This document shows positions 41,405-50,444 of a stretch of 64,000 nucleotides of DNA, piece after piece (positions within the stretch are counted from its first letter, which is position 1; the number at the start of each line of letters is the position of its first letter). The DNA lies in NCBI RefSeq assembly GCF_019634775.1, contig NZ_JAHCAS010000002.1, positions 1 to 64,000 on the forward strand. The letters run 5' to 3'. Both the position numbers and the translations under genes were made by a program. Under the pieces are notes generated by a model, which saw only the letters and a list, made by a program, of their open reading frames with translations, had not been told where the DNA came from and ran no database searches. This DNA is from Dokdonella sp. (GTDB taxonomy: Bacteria > Pseudomonadota > Gammaproteobacteria > Xanthomonadales > Rhodanobacteraceae).

Positions 41405-42337
41405 TCATGGTGCGTTGCCGGCCGCCGTGGATTCCGACTCGGCGTTGGCGGCGCCCTGGGCGAGCAGCCAGGCCACGGCGAGCCGCGAGCGGTCCATGCC
41501 GATGATCGGTTCCCAGGCCGGCATCTCGCCGCTGCGGCCGTAGGTGATCGCATCGCGGATTGCGGCGAGGTTGCCCTGGCCGTGCAGCCACACATCGTCG
41601 GTGAGATCCGGCGCGCCGAGGGCGTGCATGCCCTTGCCGTCGACGCCGTGGCAGGCGGCACAGACCGCTTCGAACTTGGCCTTGCCTTCGCCGGCGAGGC
41701 GCGCGTCGTGGTCGATGCCGGAAAGGCTCAGAACGTAGTGCGACACTTCGTCGACGCCGTTGCCCGGCAGGGTGGCGACCATCGGCGGCATCAGGCCGTG
41801 GCGGCCGTTGAGCACGCTGGCCAGCACGGTATCGGGCTCGCCGCCATACAGCCAGTCGCCATCGACGAGGTTCGGATAGCCCTTGGCACCACGCGCATCG
41901 GTGCCATGGCAGGCTGCGCAGTTGTTGGCAAACACGTTGCGGCCGACCTTGGTTGCGTTCGGGTCCTTCGCCAGTTCGGCCAGTGGACGGTCACGGAAAC
42001 CGGCATACAGCGTCTCCAGCCGGGCGTTGGTCTCGTCGAGTTCGGCATTGGCCTCCTGCACCGAGGTCCAGCCGAGCTTGCCGTCGAAGGTGCCCATGCC
42101 CGGGTACAGGGCGAGGTAGAGCGCGGTGAACAGGATGGTCAACAGGAACAGCACGAACCACCAGCGCGGCAGGGGATGGTCGAGTTCGGTGATGCCGTCC
42201 CAGACATGGCCGGTGTCGCTCGCGGTACCGGCCTCGTCGGCCTTGGTCTTGCGCGAGTTCGCCAGCAGCAGCCAAGTGATCGCGATCGTGAAGACGACCG
42301 TCAGGATGATGATGTACCAGCTCCATGACGAGCTCAT
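41405..42337 (-). CDS. ccoP: cbb3 oxidase subunit III, diheme cytochrome CcoP
   Basis: A 310-residue membrane-anchored diheme cytochrome c. An N-terminal helix (WYIIILTVVFTIAITWLL) and a second one (WWFVLFLLTILFTALYLAL) anchor it; two heme-binding motifs follow, CAACHGTDA (about residue 138) and CAACHGVDG (about 230). It brings electrons to CcoN via CcoO. Its start overlaps ccoQ by 4 bases. The tail is Ala/Glu-rich. Confidence 0.95.
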   Translation of the reverse strand: MSSSWSWYIIILTVVFTIAITWLLLANSRKTKADEAGTASDTGHVWDGITELDHPLPRWWFVLFLLTILFTALYLALYPGMGTFDGKLGWTSVQEANAELDETNARLETLYAGFRDRPLAELAKDPNATKVGRNVFANNCAACHGTDARGAKGYPNLVDGDWLYGGEPDTVLASVLNGRHGLMPPMVATLPGNGVDEVSHYVLSLSGIDHDARLAGEGKAKFEAVCAACHGVDGKGMHALGAPDLTDDVWLHGQGNLAAIRDAITYGRSGEMPAWEPIIGMDRSRLAVAWLLAQGAANAESESTAAGNAP

Positions 42338-42483
42338 TGGCGCGGCTCCCGGTAGATGCGGTCTTCCTCGAGTGGCAACTGCGAGGCTTCGCTGAAATCA
42401 CGTTGGCGGCGCTTGCTCCAGGCCCAGGCGACGAGCCCGAGGAAGGCGGCAAGCAGGACGGCGGTGACGATGCCCGAGGTCAT
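42334..42483 (-). CDS. ccoQ: cbb3 oxidase subunit CcoQ
   Basis: A 49-residue single-helix protein ([20 protein letters not shown]) followed by the basic turn [14 protein letters not shown] and LPLEED, as in CcoQ/FixQ, which stabilises the oxidase. ATG 42483 overlaps the ccoO stop; the end overlaps ccoP. Confidence 0.9.
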   Translation of the reverse strand: MTSGIVTAVLLAAFLGLVAWAWSKRRQRDFSEASQLPLEEDRIYREPRQ

Positions 42484-43094
42484 GGCGCGGCCTCCCTGTC
42501 GAACTTGCCCAGGCCCTGCAGGTAGGCGATGACGGCGTCCATCTGGGTCTGCCCGGTGACTTCCTCCTTGACCTTCGCGTAGTCGGCCTCGGTGTAGGGA
42601 TGGCCGAGCTTGGCCAGCATGCGCATCTTGTGTTCGACCAGCGCCGGGTCGACCAGGGTCTGGCTCAGCCACGGATAGCCCGGCATGTTCGACTCGGGCA
42701 CGACATTGCGCGGGTTGCGCAGGTGCTCACGGTGCCAGTCGTCGGAATAGCGGCCGCCGACGCGGGCGAGGTCGGGGCCGGTGCGCTTGGAGCCCCACTG
42801 GAACGGGCGGTCGTATACCGATTCGCCGGCGACCGAATAGTCGCCGTAGCGCAGCTTCTCCGAAGCGAGCGTGCGAACCATCTGCGAGTGGCAGCCGTAG
42901 CAGCCCTCGGCGATGTACACGTCGCGACCGGCCAGGCGCAGTGGCGAGTACGGCTTGACACCCGGTGCCGGCTCGATCGTCTGCGCCTGGTACATCAGCG
43001 GCACGATTTCGACGAGACCGCCGACCGCGATGGCGATGACGATCAGCACGGCCATCAGGCCGACGTTCTTCTCGATGGTCTGGTGGGTGATCAT
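42480..43094 (-). CDS. ccoO: cbb3 oxidase subunit II, monoheme cytochrome CcoO
   Basis: A 204-residue membrane-anchored cytochrome c with an N-terminal helix ([19 protein letters not shown]), the heme motif in [13 protein letters not shown] (about residue 59) and the axial Met region NMPGYPWL (about 132). It starts nine bases after ccoN. Confidence 0.95.
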   Translation of the reverse strand: MITHQTIEKNVGLMAVLIVIAIAVGGLVEIVPLMYQAQTIEPAPGVKPYSPLRLAGRDVYIAEGCYGCHSQMVRTLASEKLRYGDYSVAGESVYDRPFQWGSKRTGPDLARVGGRYSDDWHREHLRNPRNVVPESNMPGYPWLSQTLVDPALVEHKMRMLAKLGHPYTEADYAKVKEEVTGQTQMDAVIAYLQGLGKFDREAAP

Positions 43095-43103
43095 GTCGGT
43101 TCC

Positions 43104-44528
43104 TCAGGCATGCGCCGGGGCGGGGATGCGCACGACGGGCATCTCGCGCGCGGGGGCCACGGTCTTCCATACGTTCCAGACCATGATGAACATGCCGGCG
43201 AGGAACATGGCGCCGCCGACGACGCGGGTGACGTAGTACGGATAGGTCTGCCGTACCGACTCGATGAAGGTGTAGGTCAGCGTGCCGTCCGGGTTCACCG
43301 CGCGCCACATCAGGCCCTGCATGACGCCGGCGATCCACATCGCGGCGATGTAGAGCACGATGCCGATCGTGGCGACCCAGAAGTGCACATCGATCGCCTT
43401 GATCGAATGCATGCGTTCGACGCCGTAGAGTTTCGGCAGCATGCTGTAGATCGCGCCGATGGTGATGAAGGCGACCCAGCCAAGCGCGCCGGCGTGCACG
43501 TGGCCGATCGTCCAGTCGGTGTAGTGCGAGAGCGCGTTGACCGTCTTGATCGACATCATCGGTCCCTCGAAGGTCGACATGCCGTAGAACGACAGCGAGA
43601 CGATGAGGAACTTGAGAATCGGGTCGGTGCGCAGTTTGTGCCAGGCACCCGACAGGGTCATCATGCCGTTGATCATGCCGCCCCAACTCGGCGCGAGCAG
43701 GACCAGCGAGAACACCATGCCCAGGGACTGCGCCCAGTCCGGCAGGGCGGTGTAGTGCAGGTGGTGCGGACCCGCCCACATGTAGACCGAGATCAGGGCC
43801 CAGAAATGCACCACCGACAGGCGGTACGAGTAAATCGGCCGCTGTGCCTGCTTGGGCACGTAGTAGTACATGATGCCGAGGAAGCCTGCGGTCAGGAAGA
43901 AGCCGACCGCGTTGTGGCCGTACCACCACTGCACCATGGCGTCGACCGCACCCGAGTAGACCGGGTAGGACTCGGTCCATGACACCGGGAGGGCGATGCT
44001 GTTGACGATGTGCAGCACGGCGACGGCGAGAATGAAGCCGCCGTAGAACCAGTTGGCCACGTAGATGTGCTTGACCCGGCGCTTGACGATGGTGCCGAAG
44101 AACACCACCGCATAGGCCACCCACACCAGTGCGATCAGGATGTCGATCGGCCAGATCAGTTCGGCGTACTCCTTGCTCTGGGTCAGGCCCATCGGCAGGG
44201 TGATCGCCGCGGCGACGATGACCGCCTGCCAGCCCCAGAACGTGAACGCGGCGAGCTTGTCGGAGAACAGGCGTGCGTGGCAGGTGCGCTGCACCACATA
44301 GTACGCCGTGGCGAACAGGCCGCAGCCGCCGAAGGCGAAGATCACCGCATTCGTGTGCAGGGGCCGCAGGCGGCCGTAGCTCAGCCAGGGGATACCGAAG
44401 TTCAGGGCGGGCCAGGCGAGCTGGGCGGCGATGAGGAGTCCGACCGCCATGCCGACGACGCCCCAGACGATGGTGGCGATCGTGAACTGGCGGACGACCT
44501 TGTCGTTGTACGTATCCGTGGCTTGCAC
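43104..44528 (-). CDS. ccoN: cbb3 oxidase catalytic subunit I CcoN
   Basis: About 474 residues, twelve membrane helices. Heme and copper ligands are in [40 protein letters not shown] and the double His in [12 protein letters not shown], with the active-site Tyr within the helix of [10 protein letters not shown]. It reduces oxygen with high affinity. Two GTG codons stand at 44534 and 44528; the latter is preferred since GGAGG lies seven bases before it. An FNR-like site is about 60 bp upstream, fitting micro-oxic induction. Confidence 0.95.
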   Translation of the reverse strand: MQATDTYNDKVVRQFTIATIVWGVVGMAVGLLIAAQLAWPALNFGIPWLSYGRLRPLHTNAVIFAFGGCGLFATAYYVVQRTCHARLFSDKLAAFTFWGWQAVIVAAAITLPMGLTQSKEYAELIWPIDILIALVWVAYAVVFFGTIVKRRVKHIYVANWFYGGFILAVAVLHIVNSIALPVSWTESYPVYSGAVDAMVQWWYGHNAVGFFLTAGFLGIMYYYVPKQAQRPIYSYRLSVVHFWALISVYMWAGPHHLHYTALPDWAQSLGMVFSLVLLAPSWGGMINGMMTLSGAWHKLRTDPILKFLIVSLSFYGMSTFEGPMMSIKTVNALSHYTDWTIGHVHAGALGWVAFITIGAIYSMLPKLYGVERMHSIKAIDVHFWVATIGIVLYIAAMWIAGVMQGLMWRAVNPDGTLTYTFIESVRQTYPYYVTRVVGGAMFLAGMFIMVWNVWKTVAPAREMPVVRIPAPAHA

Positions 44529-44587
44529 GGGCACACCTCCGGGCGATTGTGTCGCGGTGAGTTTCCGCGATTCCCGTTCAGCGACTG

Positions 44588-44601
44588 TTGACCCTGATCA
44601 A
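44588..44601. promoter_or_regulatory. FNR/ANR box before ccoN
   Basis: TTGACCCTGATCAA fits TTGAY-N4-RTCAA on both halves. It lies 60 bp upstream of the ccoN start. Confidence 0.8.
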
Positions 44602-44651
44602 TGCCGGGTGTTTTGGGGCTGGCGATTTGTCGCAGTGCGGCAGGAGAAGCC

Positions 44652-44675
44652 GGGAATGGGGAATCGGGACTGGGC
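44652..44675. repeat. GGGAATCGGGA-type dispersed repeat
   Basis: GGGAATGGGGAATCGGGA followed by CTGGG, in the gap between fnr and ccoN; related to sequence inside ccoG and at the end of argG. Confidence 0.55.
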
Positions 44676-44706
44676 GGGAGCAAGGCATTGGGGCGTGCGA
44701 GCAGGA

Positions 44707-44730
44707 GCATCGCGGCTGAAGCCGCGATGC
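44707..44730 (-). terminator. Hairpin after fnr
   Basis: GCATCGCGGC and GCCGCGATGC pair around TGAA, seven bases beyond the fnr stop. No T run follows, and the sequence is also of a common dispersed-repeat type, so it may be either a terminator or a repeat. Confidence 0.5.
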
Positions 44731-44736
44731 CTTTGC

Positions 44737-45501
44737 TCAGGCCTGGGCCGAGGCGTGGGCCTCGTCATCACCCTGGGCGAGGTTTTCGAGCGCGGCAAGG
44801 TCGAGGATGCGCACGTTCTTGCGCTCGACCTCGAGCACGCCCAGCGCCTGCAGGCGCGAAAACAGCCGGCTCACCGTCTCGATGACCAGGCCAAGGTAGT
44901 TGGCCAGTTCCTGGCGTGACATGCCGAGGTGCAGTGAAACCGGGTCGTGTCCGGTCGCCCGCCGCCGCTCGCTCAGGCTATGCAGGAACAGGGCGAGGCG
45001 CGCCATCGCCTGGCGGCGCCCCATCATCACGGCATGCATCTGCTCGCGCGAGAACTCGCGACCCATGATGCGGTAGACCTGCTGCTGCAGGCCGGGAATG
45101 TGCGCGGCGATCTCGGTCAGCCGACCGATCGGCACTTCGCAGACGGTCGAATCCTCCAGTGCCTCGGCACTGGAGTGATGCGGCTCGTCGAGCAGGCCGT
45201 CGAAACCGACGATCTCACCGGCCAGGTGGAAGCCGAGCACCTGGGTGTCGCCGTCGGGCAGGGTCGTCGAGGTCTTCAGCAGGCCGCTGCGGACCACGAA
45301 CAGCGACGGATGGCGCATCCCCTCGCGGTAGAGCACATCGCCACGGCGCAGCGGCCGGCGCTTGCGCACGACTTCGTCGAGGCGTTCGAGGTTGTCGCCG
45401 TCCAGCGAGGCCGGCAGGCACAGTGCCTGCCAGGCGCATTGCGTGCATGAGGCCGAGCGGGCTTCATTGAACGGGATGATACCGGTCGTGTGGGCTTTCA
45501 C
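44737..45501 (-). CDS. fnr: FNR/ANR-type oxygen-sensing regulator
   Basis: A 254-residue Crp/Fnr regulator. The four cysteines for an oxygen-labile 4Fe-4S cluster are present: CTQCAWQALC near the N-terminus (three) and STVCEVPIGRL in the sensor domain. A cyclic-nucleotide-type beta roll and dimer helix follow, then the HTH MSRQELANYLGLVIETVSRL, whose ETVSR recognition helix matches the TTGAY-N4-RTCAA sites seen here. GTG 45501 is preferred because AGGA lies upstream; the frame extends without another good start. It should activate ccoNOQP, hemN and ompW at low oxygen. Confidence 0.9.
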   Translation of the reverse strand: MKAHTTGIIPFNEARSASCTQCAWQALCLPASLDGDNLERLDEVVRKRRPLRRGDVLYREGMRHPSLFVVRSGLLKTSTTLPDGDTQVLGFHLAGEIVGFDGLLDEPHHSSAEALEDSTVCEVPIGRLTEIAAHIPGLQQQVYRIMGREFSREQMHAVMMGRRQAMARLALFLHSLSERRRATGHDPVSLHLGMSRQELANYLGLVIETVSRLFSRLQALGVLEVERKNVRILDLAALENLAQGDDEAHASAQA

Positions 45502-45560
45502 GGCGCTTCCTGGGCAGGCCCCGCAAGGGCCCCCTTGGGGTTGCCCATGATGGCTGTTCT

Positions 45561-46982
45561 TCAGACCGTTTTCGAGTAGCGCAATGCCGCAGGCAGGCCG
45601 CGGCCGAGGTAGCGGTCGAAACACATGGCCACGTTGCGCAGCAGCAGCCGCCCCCTGGCGTGCACGCGGATGTGGGTCGGTGACAGCGAAACAAGCCCAT
45701 CGGCGGCCATTTCAGCCAGTTTGTCGAGCGCCTCGCGGAAGTACGAGGCGAAGTCGATGCGGTGCTGGCTTTCGATGCGGCGCACATCGACGGCGTCGTT
45801 GCACATGAGCTGCTGGATGACGTCGGCACGGATCAGGTCGTCGGCATCGAGCGCGAGGCCGCGGCAGACCGGCAGGTGACCGGCATCGATCGCCGCTTCA
45901 TAGCTTTTCAGGTCACGCGCGTTCTGGCTGAAGCTCGCACCGACATGGCTGATCGAACTCATGCCGAGCGCGACGAGGTCGGTGCGGGCATGCGTCGAAT
46001 AGCCCTGGAAGTTGCGCTGCAGGGTGCCGGCGGCCTGGGCGAGGGCGAGGTCATCCTCCGGCAGGGCGAAATGATCCATGCCAATGTAGACGTAGCCGGC
46101 CGCGCACAGGCGCTCGACCGCCAGTTCGAGCAGGCCGAGGCGCGTGGCCGCGTCGGGCAGTTCGTGGCGGTCGATGCGGCGCTGTGCCGGGAAGCGCTCC
46201 GGCAGGTGCGCGTAGGCGTAGGTGACGATGCGTCCCGGCCGCATGGCGACGACGCGGTCGAGCGTGTCGGCGAAACGCTGTTCGGTCTGCAGCGGCAGGC
46301 CGTAGATGAGATCCACGCTGGTCGAGCGGAAACCATGGGCGCGCGCCGCTTCCAGCAGGGCCTGTGTCTCGGCCACGCCCTGCACGCGGTTGACCGCGCG
46401 CTGCACGTCGGGGTCGAAGTCCTGGATGCCGAGCGAGAGGCGGTTGAAGCCCAACCTGGCGAAGCGCGCGATGTCGCCCGGCGTGGCCAGGCGTGGATCG
46501 ACCTCGATGCCGAATTCGCGCGAGGGTGCGTGCGACAGACTGAAATGATGGCCGAGCGCGCTCATCAGGTAGTCGAAGCTCGGTTCGTCGAGCACGTTCG
46601 GCGTCCCGCCGCCGAAATGCAGCTGGATCACTTCGCGGTCGCGGTCGAACAGCGGCGCGAGCAACGAGGCCTCGCGTACCAGGCGATCGACATAGGCGAC
46701 CGGCTTGCTTGCGTCGCGCGTGATGATGCGCGTGCAGCCGCAATAGAAGCACGGGCTCGGGCAGAACGGCACGTGCACGTACAGCGACAGCGGATGCGGG
46801 ATCGGATCCTCGTTCGAGGCGCGCACCGCGGCACGGAACTCCGCCTCGCCGAAATCGGTGCGGAAATGCGGTGCGGTCGGATACGAGGTGTAGCGCGGTC
46901 CGTTCAGCTCGTAGCGCTCGATCAGGGCGCGGTCGAACTGGGGAGCGGAAGGCGTGACGGGCAGGGCGGAGGTGGCGAGCAT
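45561..46982 (-). CDS. hemN: Oxygen-independent coproporphyrinogen III oxidase
   Basis: About 473 residues. A radical-SAM enzyme that makes protoporphyrinogen without oxygen. Signature: HVPFCPSPCFYCGCTRI holding CxxxCxxC plus the extra Cys (about residue 60), then LHFGGGTPNVL and LSLGIQDFD. It ends with the HemN C-terminal domain (VRRIESQHRIDFASYF). The start is uncertain: ATG 46982 or 46994; an FNR box centred near 47025 would place the transcript start close to 46983. It stands 59 bp before fnr on the same strand. Confidence 0.95.
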   Translation of the reverse strand: MLATSALPVTPSAPQFDRALIERYELNGPRYTSYPTAPHFRTDFGEAEFRAAVRASNEDPIPHPLSLYVHVPFCPSPCFYCGCTRIITRDASKPVAYVDRLVREASLLAPLFDRDREVIQLHFGGGTPNVLDEPSFDYLMSALGHHFSLSHAPSREFGIEVDPRLATPGDIARFARLGFNRLSLGIQDFDPDVQRAVNRVQGVAETQALLEAARAHGFRSTSVDLIYGLPLQTEQRFADTLDRVVAMRPGRIVTYAYAHLPERFPAQRRIDRHELPDAATRLGLLELAVERLCAAGYVYIGMDHFALPEDDLALAQAAGTLQRNFQGYSTHARTDLVALGMSSISHVGASFSQNARDLKSYEAAIDAGHLPVCRGLALDADDLIRADVIQQLMCNDAVDVRRIESQHRIDFASYFREALDKLAEMAADGLVSLSPTHIRVHARGRLLLRNVAMCFDRYLGRGLPAALRYSKTV

Positions 46983-47017
46983 GGCGGCGATCATGCGTGA
47001 TCGCGGCACGCCGGCCA

Positions 47018-47031
47018 TTGACCGTGGTCAA
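47018..47031. promoter_or_regulatory. FNR/ANR box before hemN
   Basis: TTGACCGTGGTCAA, a full match to TTGAY-N4-RTCAA, 36 bp upstream of the ATG at 46982. Confidence 0.8.
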
Positions 47032-47327
47032 GCGGGGGCACGGTGGGGAAGGTCGGCCGGTGGCAGGCCTCGCGGTGCACGCGCGCGTTCTGTGTGGCGG
47101 CGGACAAGGGGCGGGTACGGGAGTGGCCGGCACAGGTGCGGCGGGTGCGTTGGGTGTGCTGGGTGTGGAAGAACCCTCGGTCGCGATGCTGTCCGGCCCG
47201 CGCCGAATTGACCGGCAAAGAGCCATCACGCCGGGCTCCCACCCGCTTCCAGGTCGGACGTCCTCGAGCCGCAGCAGGACCGACCTGGTCACTGTGCTGC
47301 GGCGCCTCGTCGCAGCCCGTCGCGTGC

Positions 47328-47341
47328 TTGACCACGATCAA
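47328..47341. promoter_or_regulatory. FNR/ANR box before ompW
   Basis: TTGACCACGATCAA, matching TTGAY-N4-RTCAA, 56 bp upstream of the ompW start. OmpW/OprG genes are known FNR/ANR targets in other gammaproteobacteria. Confidence 0.8.
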
Positions 47342-47396
47342 TCCCGGCCGGGATGCGCTGCTCAGAATCGCGGCGATTCCAACGAGGAGCCCCGCC

Positions 47397-48014
47397 ATGA
47401 ACATGAAAAAGAATCTGCTTGTCGCCGCCGTGCTGGCCGCGATGCCCTGCGCCGCGCTGGCCGCCGAAAGTGGTCCGTGGACGTTCCGTTTCGGTGCCCA
47501 CGTCGTGCAACCGAAATCGAACAATGGTTCGCTCGCCGGCGGTGCACTGAAGAGCGATGTCGACGACAACTGGCGCCCGACGCTGTCGCTCGAGTACATG
47601 CTGACGCCGAACCTCGGCGTCGATCTGCTCGCCGCGCTGCCGTTCAGTCACGACGTCAAGCTCAACGGCGTCAAGGCCGCATCGGTCAAGCAGTTGCCGC
47701 CGACGCTCGGGGTCAACTGGTATTTCAACCCGGGTGGCACGGTGAACCCGTTCGTCGGTGTCGGCCTCAACTACACGCGTTTCTTCTCGATCGACGAAAA
47801 GGGTCCGCTGGCCGGCACGCGTGTCTCGCTCGACGATTCGTTCGGCGCCGCGGCGCATATCGGTATCGACTTCGCCATTTCGCCACGCTGGGGTGTCACC
47901 GTCGACGCACGCTGGATGGACATCGACACCAAGGTCAAGGTCGACGGCGCCCGCGTCGGCACGGTCGCCATCGATCCGCTCGCCTTCGGCGTCTCGGCCG
48001 CCTACCACTTCTGA
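47397..48014 (+). CDS. ompW: OmpW-family outer membrane protein
   Basis: A 205-residue eight-stranded beta-barrel. Signal peptide MNMKKNLLVAAVLAAMPCAALA is cleaved before AESGPW. Family pieces: TPNLGVDLLAALPFSHDV, QLPPTLGVNWYFNPGG, PFVGVGLNYTRFF and the last strand VSAAYHF. It forms a channel for hydrophobic molecules. ATG 47397 follows GAGGAG. An FNR box lies upstream and a terminator follows. Confidence 0.95.
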   Translation: MNMKKNLLVAAVLAAMPCAALAAESGPWTFRFGAHVVQPKSNNGSLAGGALKSDVDDNWRPTLSLEYMLTPNLGVDLLAALPFSHDVKLNGVKAASVKQLPPTLGVNWYFNPGGTVNPFVGVGLNYTRFFSIDEKGPLAGTRVSLDDSFGAAAHIGIDFAISPRWGVTVDARWMDIDTKVKVDGARVGTVAIDPLAFGVSAAYHF

Positions 48015-48049
48015 TCCGTCTCTCCACGTCCGGTTGACACCGGGCGTTC

Positions 48050-48083
48050 GCGGTGCGCGTCGGGGGGCGCGCACCGCTTTTTT
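48050..48083 (+). terminator. Rho-independent terminator of ompW
   Basis: GCGGTGCGCG (48050-48059) pairs with CGCGCACCGC (48068-48077), followed by six T. Confidence 0.9.
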
Positions 48084-48270
48084 CCTTGCAGTCCGTGCGA
48101 ACGACAGCGACGCGGAGCTGCGCCCGGGTCGCGTTTGGCGAGCGCCCGGCGATTCGTGGTTGTAAGCGTGCCAGGGCATGGGCTGGCCGGCGTGCGGCCG
48201 CCATGCGCGACGCGCGCGAATGCTGCACGGAATCTGGGCTACCATCGCGATTTTTCCACGGTGGTATCCC

Positions 48271-48663
48271 ATGAGCACGATTTCCGTTCCGGTGTCCTAC
48301 GGCGAACTGATCGACAAGATCACCATCCTCGAGATCAAGGCCGCGCGCATCGGCGATGCGGCCAAGCTGGCCAACGTGCGCACCGAACTCGACCTGCTCA
48401 ATGCGACCTGGGCGGCCGATCCGGCTTCGCGCACCGACATCGCCGGCGAACGCGCGAAGCTCAAGGAGGTCAACGAGGCGCTGTGGGAGATCGAGGATCG
48501 CATTCGCGTGAAGGAGAAGGCCAGGGCCTTCGATGCCGAGTTCATCGAACTGGCGCGCTCGGTGTACTTCCGCAACGACGATCGCGCGCGCTTCAAGCGT
48601 GAGATCAACGACCGCCTGGGCTCGACCCTGGTCGAGGAAAAATCCTACGAGGACTACCGCTGA
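48271..48663 (+). CDS. DUF6165 family protein
   Basis: A 130-residue, mainly helical protein beginning MSTISVPVSYGELIDKITI and containing LEIKAARI and EIEDRIRVKEKARAFD. This matches a family (DUF6165) of unknown role, sometimes beside sugar or envelope genes. It starts at ATG 48271; the stop is two bases before the next gene. Confidence 0.8.
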   Translation: MSTISVPVSYGELIDKITILEIKAARIGDAAKLANVRTELDLLNATWAADPASRTDIAGERAKLKEVNEALWEIEDRIRVKEKARAFDAEFIELARSVYFRNDDRARFKREINDRLGSTLVEEKSYEDYR

Positions 48664-48664
48664 A

Positions 48665-49432
48665 GTGCGTGCGCGCCGGCGTCGCGCCTGGATCGTCGTC
48701 GCGCTGCTCGCGGTGGCGTTTGCCGCGTTCGCGCCGGCGTTCTGGCGCGACAACGGACACACGCTGATGGCGCGTGCGACGGCTGCCGAAGGCGACCGCG
48801 CCGCCGCGGCGGCGACGCGCGTGCGCCCGGCGCTCGAACGCGATCTCGCCGCTGCCGGCCTGCACTGGGGTGCGCCGGTGTTCATGCGCATCTTCAAGGA
48901 GGAGAGCGAACTGGAACTGTGGATCGAAGGTGCCGATGGGCGCTATGTGCTGTTCCGCACCTGGCCGGTGTGCGCGTGGTCGGGCAGGCTCGGGCCGAAG
49001 CTTCGCGAAGGCGACAACCAGGCGCCGGAAGGCTTCTACCGGGTTGACGCCGCGCGGATGAATCCGCGCAGCCAGTACCACCTGTCGTTCAACCTCGGCT
49101 ATCCCAACGCCTACGACCGCGCGCATGGCCACACCGGCAGTTTCCTCATGGTCCACGGTGCCTGCGTATCGATCGGCTGCTACGCGATGGGTGATGCCGC
49201 GATCGAGCAGATCTACACCCTGGCGGCCGCCGCCCATGCCGGTGGCCAACGCGCCTTCGACGTGCATGCATTCCCGTTCCGCCCGGAAGCTGCCAGACTC
49301 GACGCGGCGAAGGCCTCGCCGTGGCACGCGTTCTGGAGCGAGCTGGCACCGGCCTGGACGGCCTTCGAGCAGTCGCGCCGGCCGCCGCGCATCCGCGTCG
49401 TCGACGGCCGCTACATGGTGGGGGAGGGGTGA
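48665..49432 (+). CDS. YafK-type L,D-transpeptidase family protein
   Basis: A 255-residue periplasmic protein with an N-terminal membrane segment (RRRAWIVVALLAVAFAAF). The catalytic signature HGACVSIGCYAMGD (about residues 162-175) has the His and Cys of the YkuD/YafK fold; upstream lie FMRIFKEESELELWIEG and GDNQAPEGFYRV. Such enzymes form or cut Lpp-peptidoglycan links. The start is GTG 48665, one base after the previous stop. Confidence 0.85.
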   Translation: MRARRRRAWIVVALLAVAFAAFAPAFWRDNGHTLMARATAAEGDRAAAAATRVRPALERDLAAAGLHWGAPVFMRIFKEESELELWIEGADGRYVLFRTWPVCAWSGRLGPKLREGDNQAPEGFYRVDAARMNPRSQYHLSFNLGYPNAYDRAHGHTGSFLMVHGACVSIGCYAMGDAAIEQIYTLAAAAHAGGQRAFDVHAFPFRPEAARLDAAKASPWHAFWSELAPAWTAFEQSRRPPRIRVVDGRYMVGEG

Positions 49433-49806
49433 TGGCCGAACGAATGGGCCTGGATGTCGAAACACTCGATGAACTCTGCGCCAACTGGCCTGGTGCCAGC
49501 CGTTCGATCAAGTGGGAGGTGGATCTGGTCTGGAGCGTGGCCGGCAAGATGTTCGCCGTGCTGTGCATGCTCGGGCCGGAACGCGGCCGCTTGAGTTTCA
49601 AGGTCGAGCCCGAGCGCTTCCTCGAACTGACCGACCAGCCCGGTTACGCCCCGGCGCCCTACATGGCGCGCGCGTTCTGGGTCAGCGTGACCGAACCACA
49701 GGATTTCGCCGAGGCCGAACTGGCCGGCTATGTGCGTCAGTCCTACGACCTCGTGCGCGCAGCCTTGCCGAAGAAGACGCAGGCTGCGCTAGACGCGAAA
49801 GCCTGA
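49432..49806 (+). CDS. MmcQ/YjbR family protein
   Basis: A 124-residue protein of the YjbR/CyaY-like fold: KWEVDLVWSVAGKMFAVL, LSFKVEPERFLELTDQPG and PYMARAFWVSV followed by LAGYVRQSYDLVRAALPKK. The function is unknown; a DNA-binding role has been suggested for the family. One-base overlap with the preceding gene. Confidence 0.85.
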   Translation: MAERMGLDVETLDELCANWPGASRSIKWEVDLVWSVAGKMFAVLCMLGPERGRLSFKVEPERFLELTDQPGYAPAPYMARAFWVSVTEPQDFAEAELAGYVRQSYDLVRAALPKKTQAALDAKA

Positions 49807-49876
49807 CCTGCTTTCCTTCTCCCCATGGAAGGAACGGGGGAGAAGGGAGAAAGGGTGCTGATCGCCGATGCGTGCT

Positions 49877-50383
49877 TCAACGCACGCGCACACCCACGCC
49901 GACATGCACGCGCGGACGGCGGTCGAGCATGAAGCCCCACGGCCACACGTGCACTTCGCGACCCCGTACGACCGGATAGAGATAGGGCTGCTCCTGGACC
50001 ATGCCTGCATGCGTGCCGGCGAGGATGCCGCGCACGGTCAGGTGGCGACCGACCGCATAGTCGAGCGGTTCCACGAAACCCGACAGCTGAAGCATGAAGC
50101 GGCCTTCGCTGGGCGCTTCGGTCAACGGACTCTGGTCGCGCGCGAGCGGGTACGAGACGACCTCGATCTCGGCATGTCCACTGCGATGGTCGAAAGCGAC
50201 GATGCGCCCGCCCCAGAGCACCTCGGCGCCGTCGTCGCGCGCGGGCTGCTGCTGCACGTCGAGCGGACGCAAGGCGACCACGCGGGCCGTGTCGCGGATG
50301 GGTGGTGTCGCGCAGCCAACGAGCGTGGCCGCCACCAGCATGGCTGAACCGAGGGTGCGGAGGGGGGATTGCATGGCATGCAT
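49877..50383 (-). CDS. Slp-family outer membrane lipoprotein
   Basis: A 168-residue lipoprotein with lipobox LVGCATPP after a short signal helix (LRTLGSAMLVAATLVGC). The mature part has the Slp features: VLWGGRIVAFDHRSG, EVVSYPLARD, GRFMLQLSGFVEPLDYAVGR and YLYPVVRGREVHVWP. Slp proteins are starvation- or acid-induced. ATG 50383 or 50374 may be the start. Confidence 0.85.
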   Translation of the reverse strand: MHAMQSPLRTLGSAMLVAATLVGCATPPIRDTARVVALRPLDVQQQPARDDGAEVLWGGRIVAFDHRSGHAEIEVVSYPLARDQSPLTEAPSEGRFMLQLSGFVEPLDYAVGRHLTVRGILAGTHAGMVQEQPYLYPVVRGREVHVWPWGFMLDRRPRVHVGVGVRVR

Positions 50384-50444
50384 TGTGCGCCAGCAAGTGG
50401 TGTCGTGACAGGGGAGGCCGCGAACGGATCCGCCCGATGGCGCT

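Larger units (their letters stand above)
46983..47396. promoter_or_regulatory. Divergent control region hemN/ompW
   Basis: A 414-bp gene-free region between the divergent hemN and ompW genes. It holds two FNR-like boxes, one near each gene, listed separately. I see no other gene or repeat here. Confidence 0.7.
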
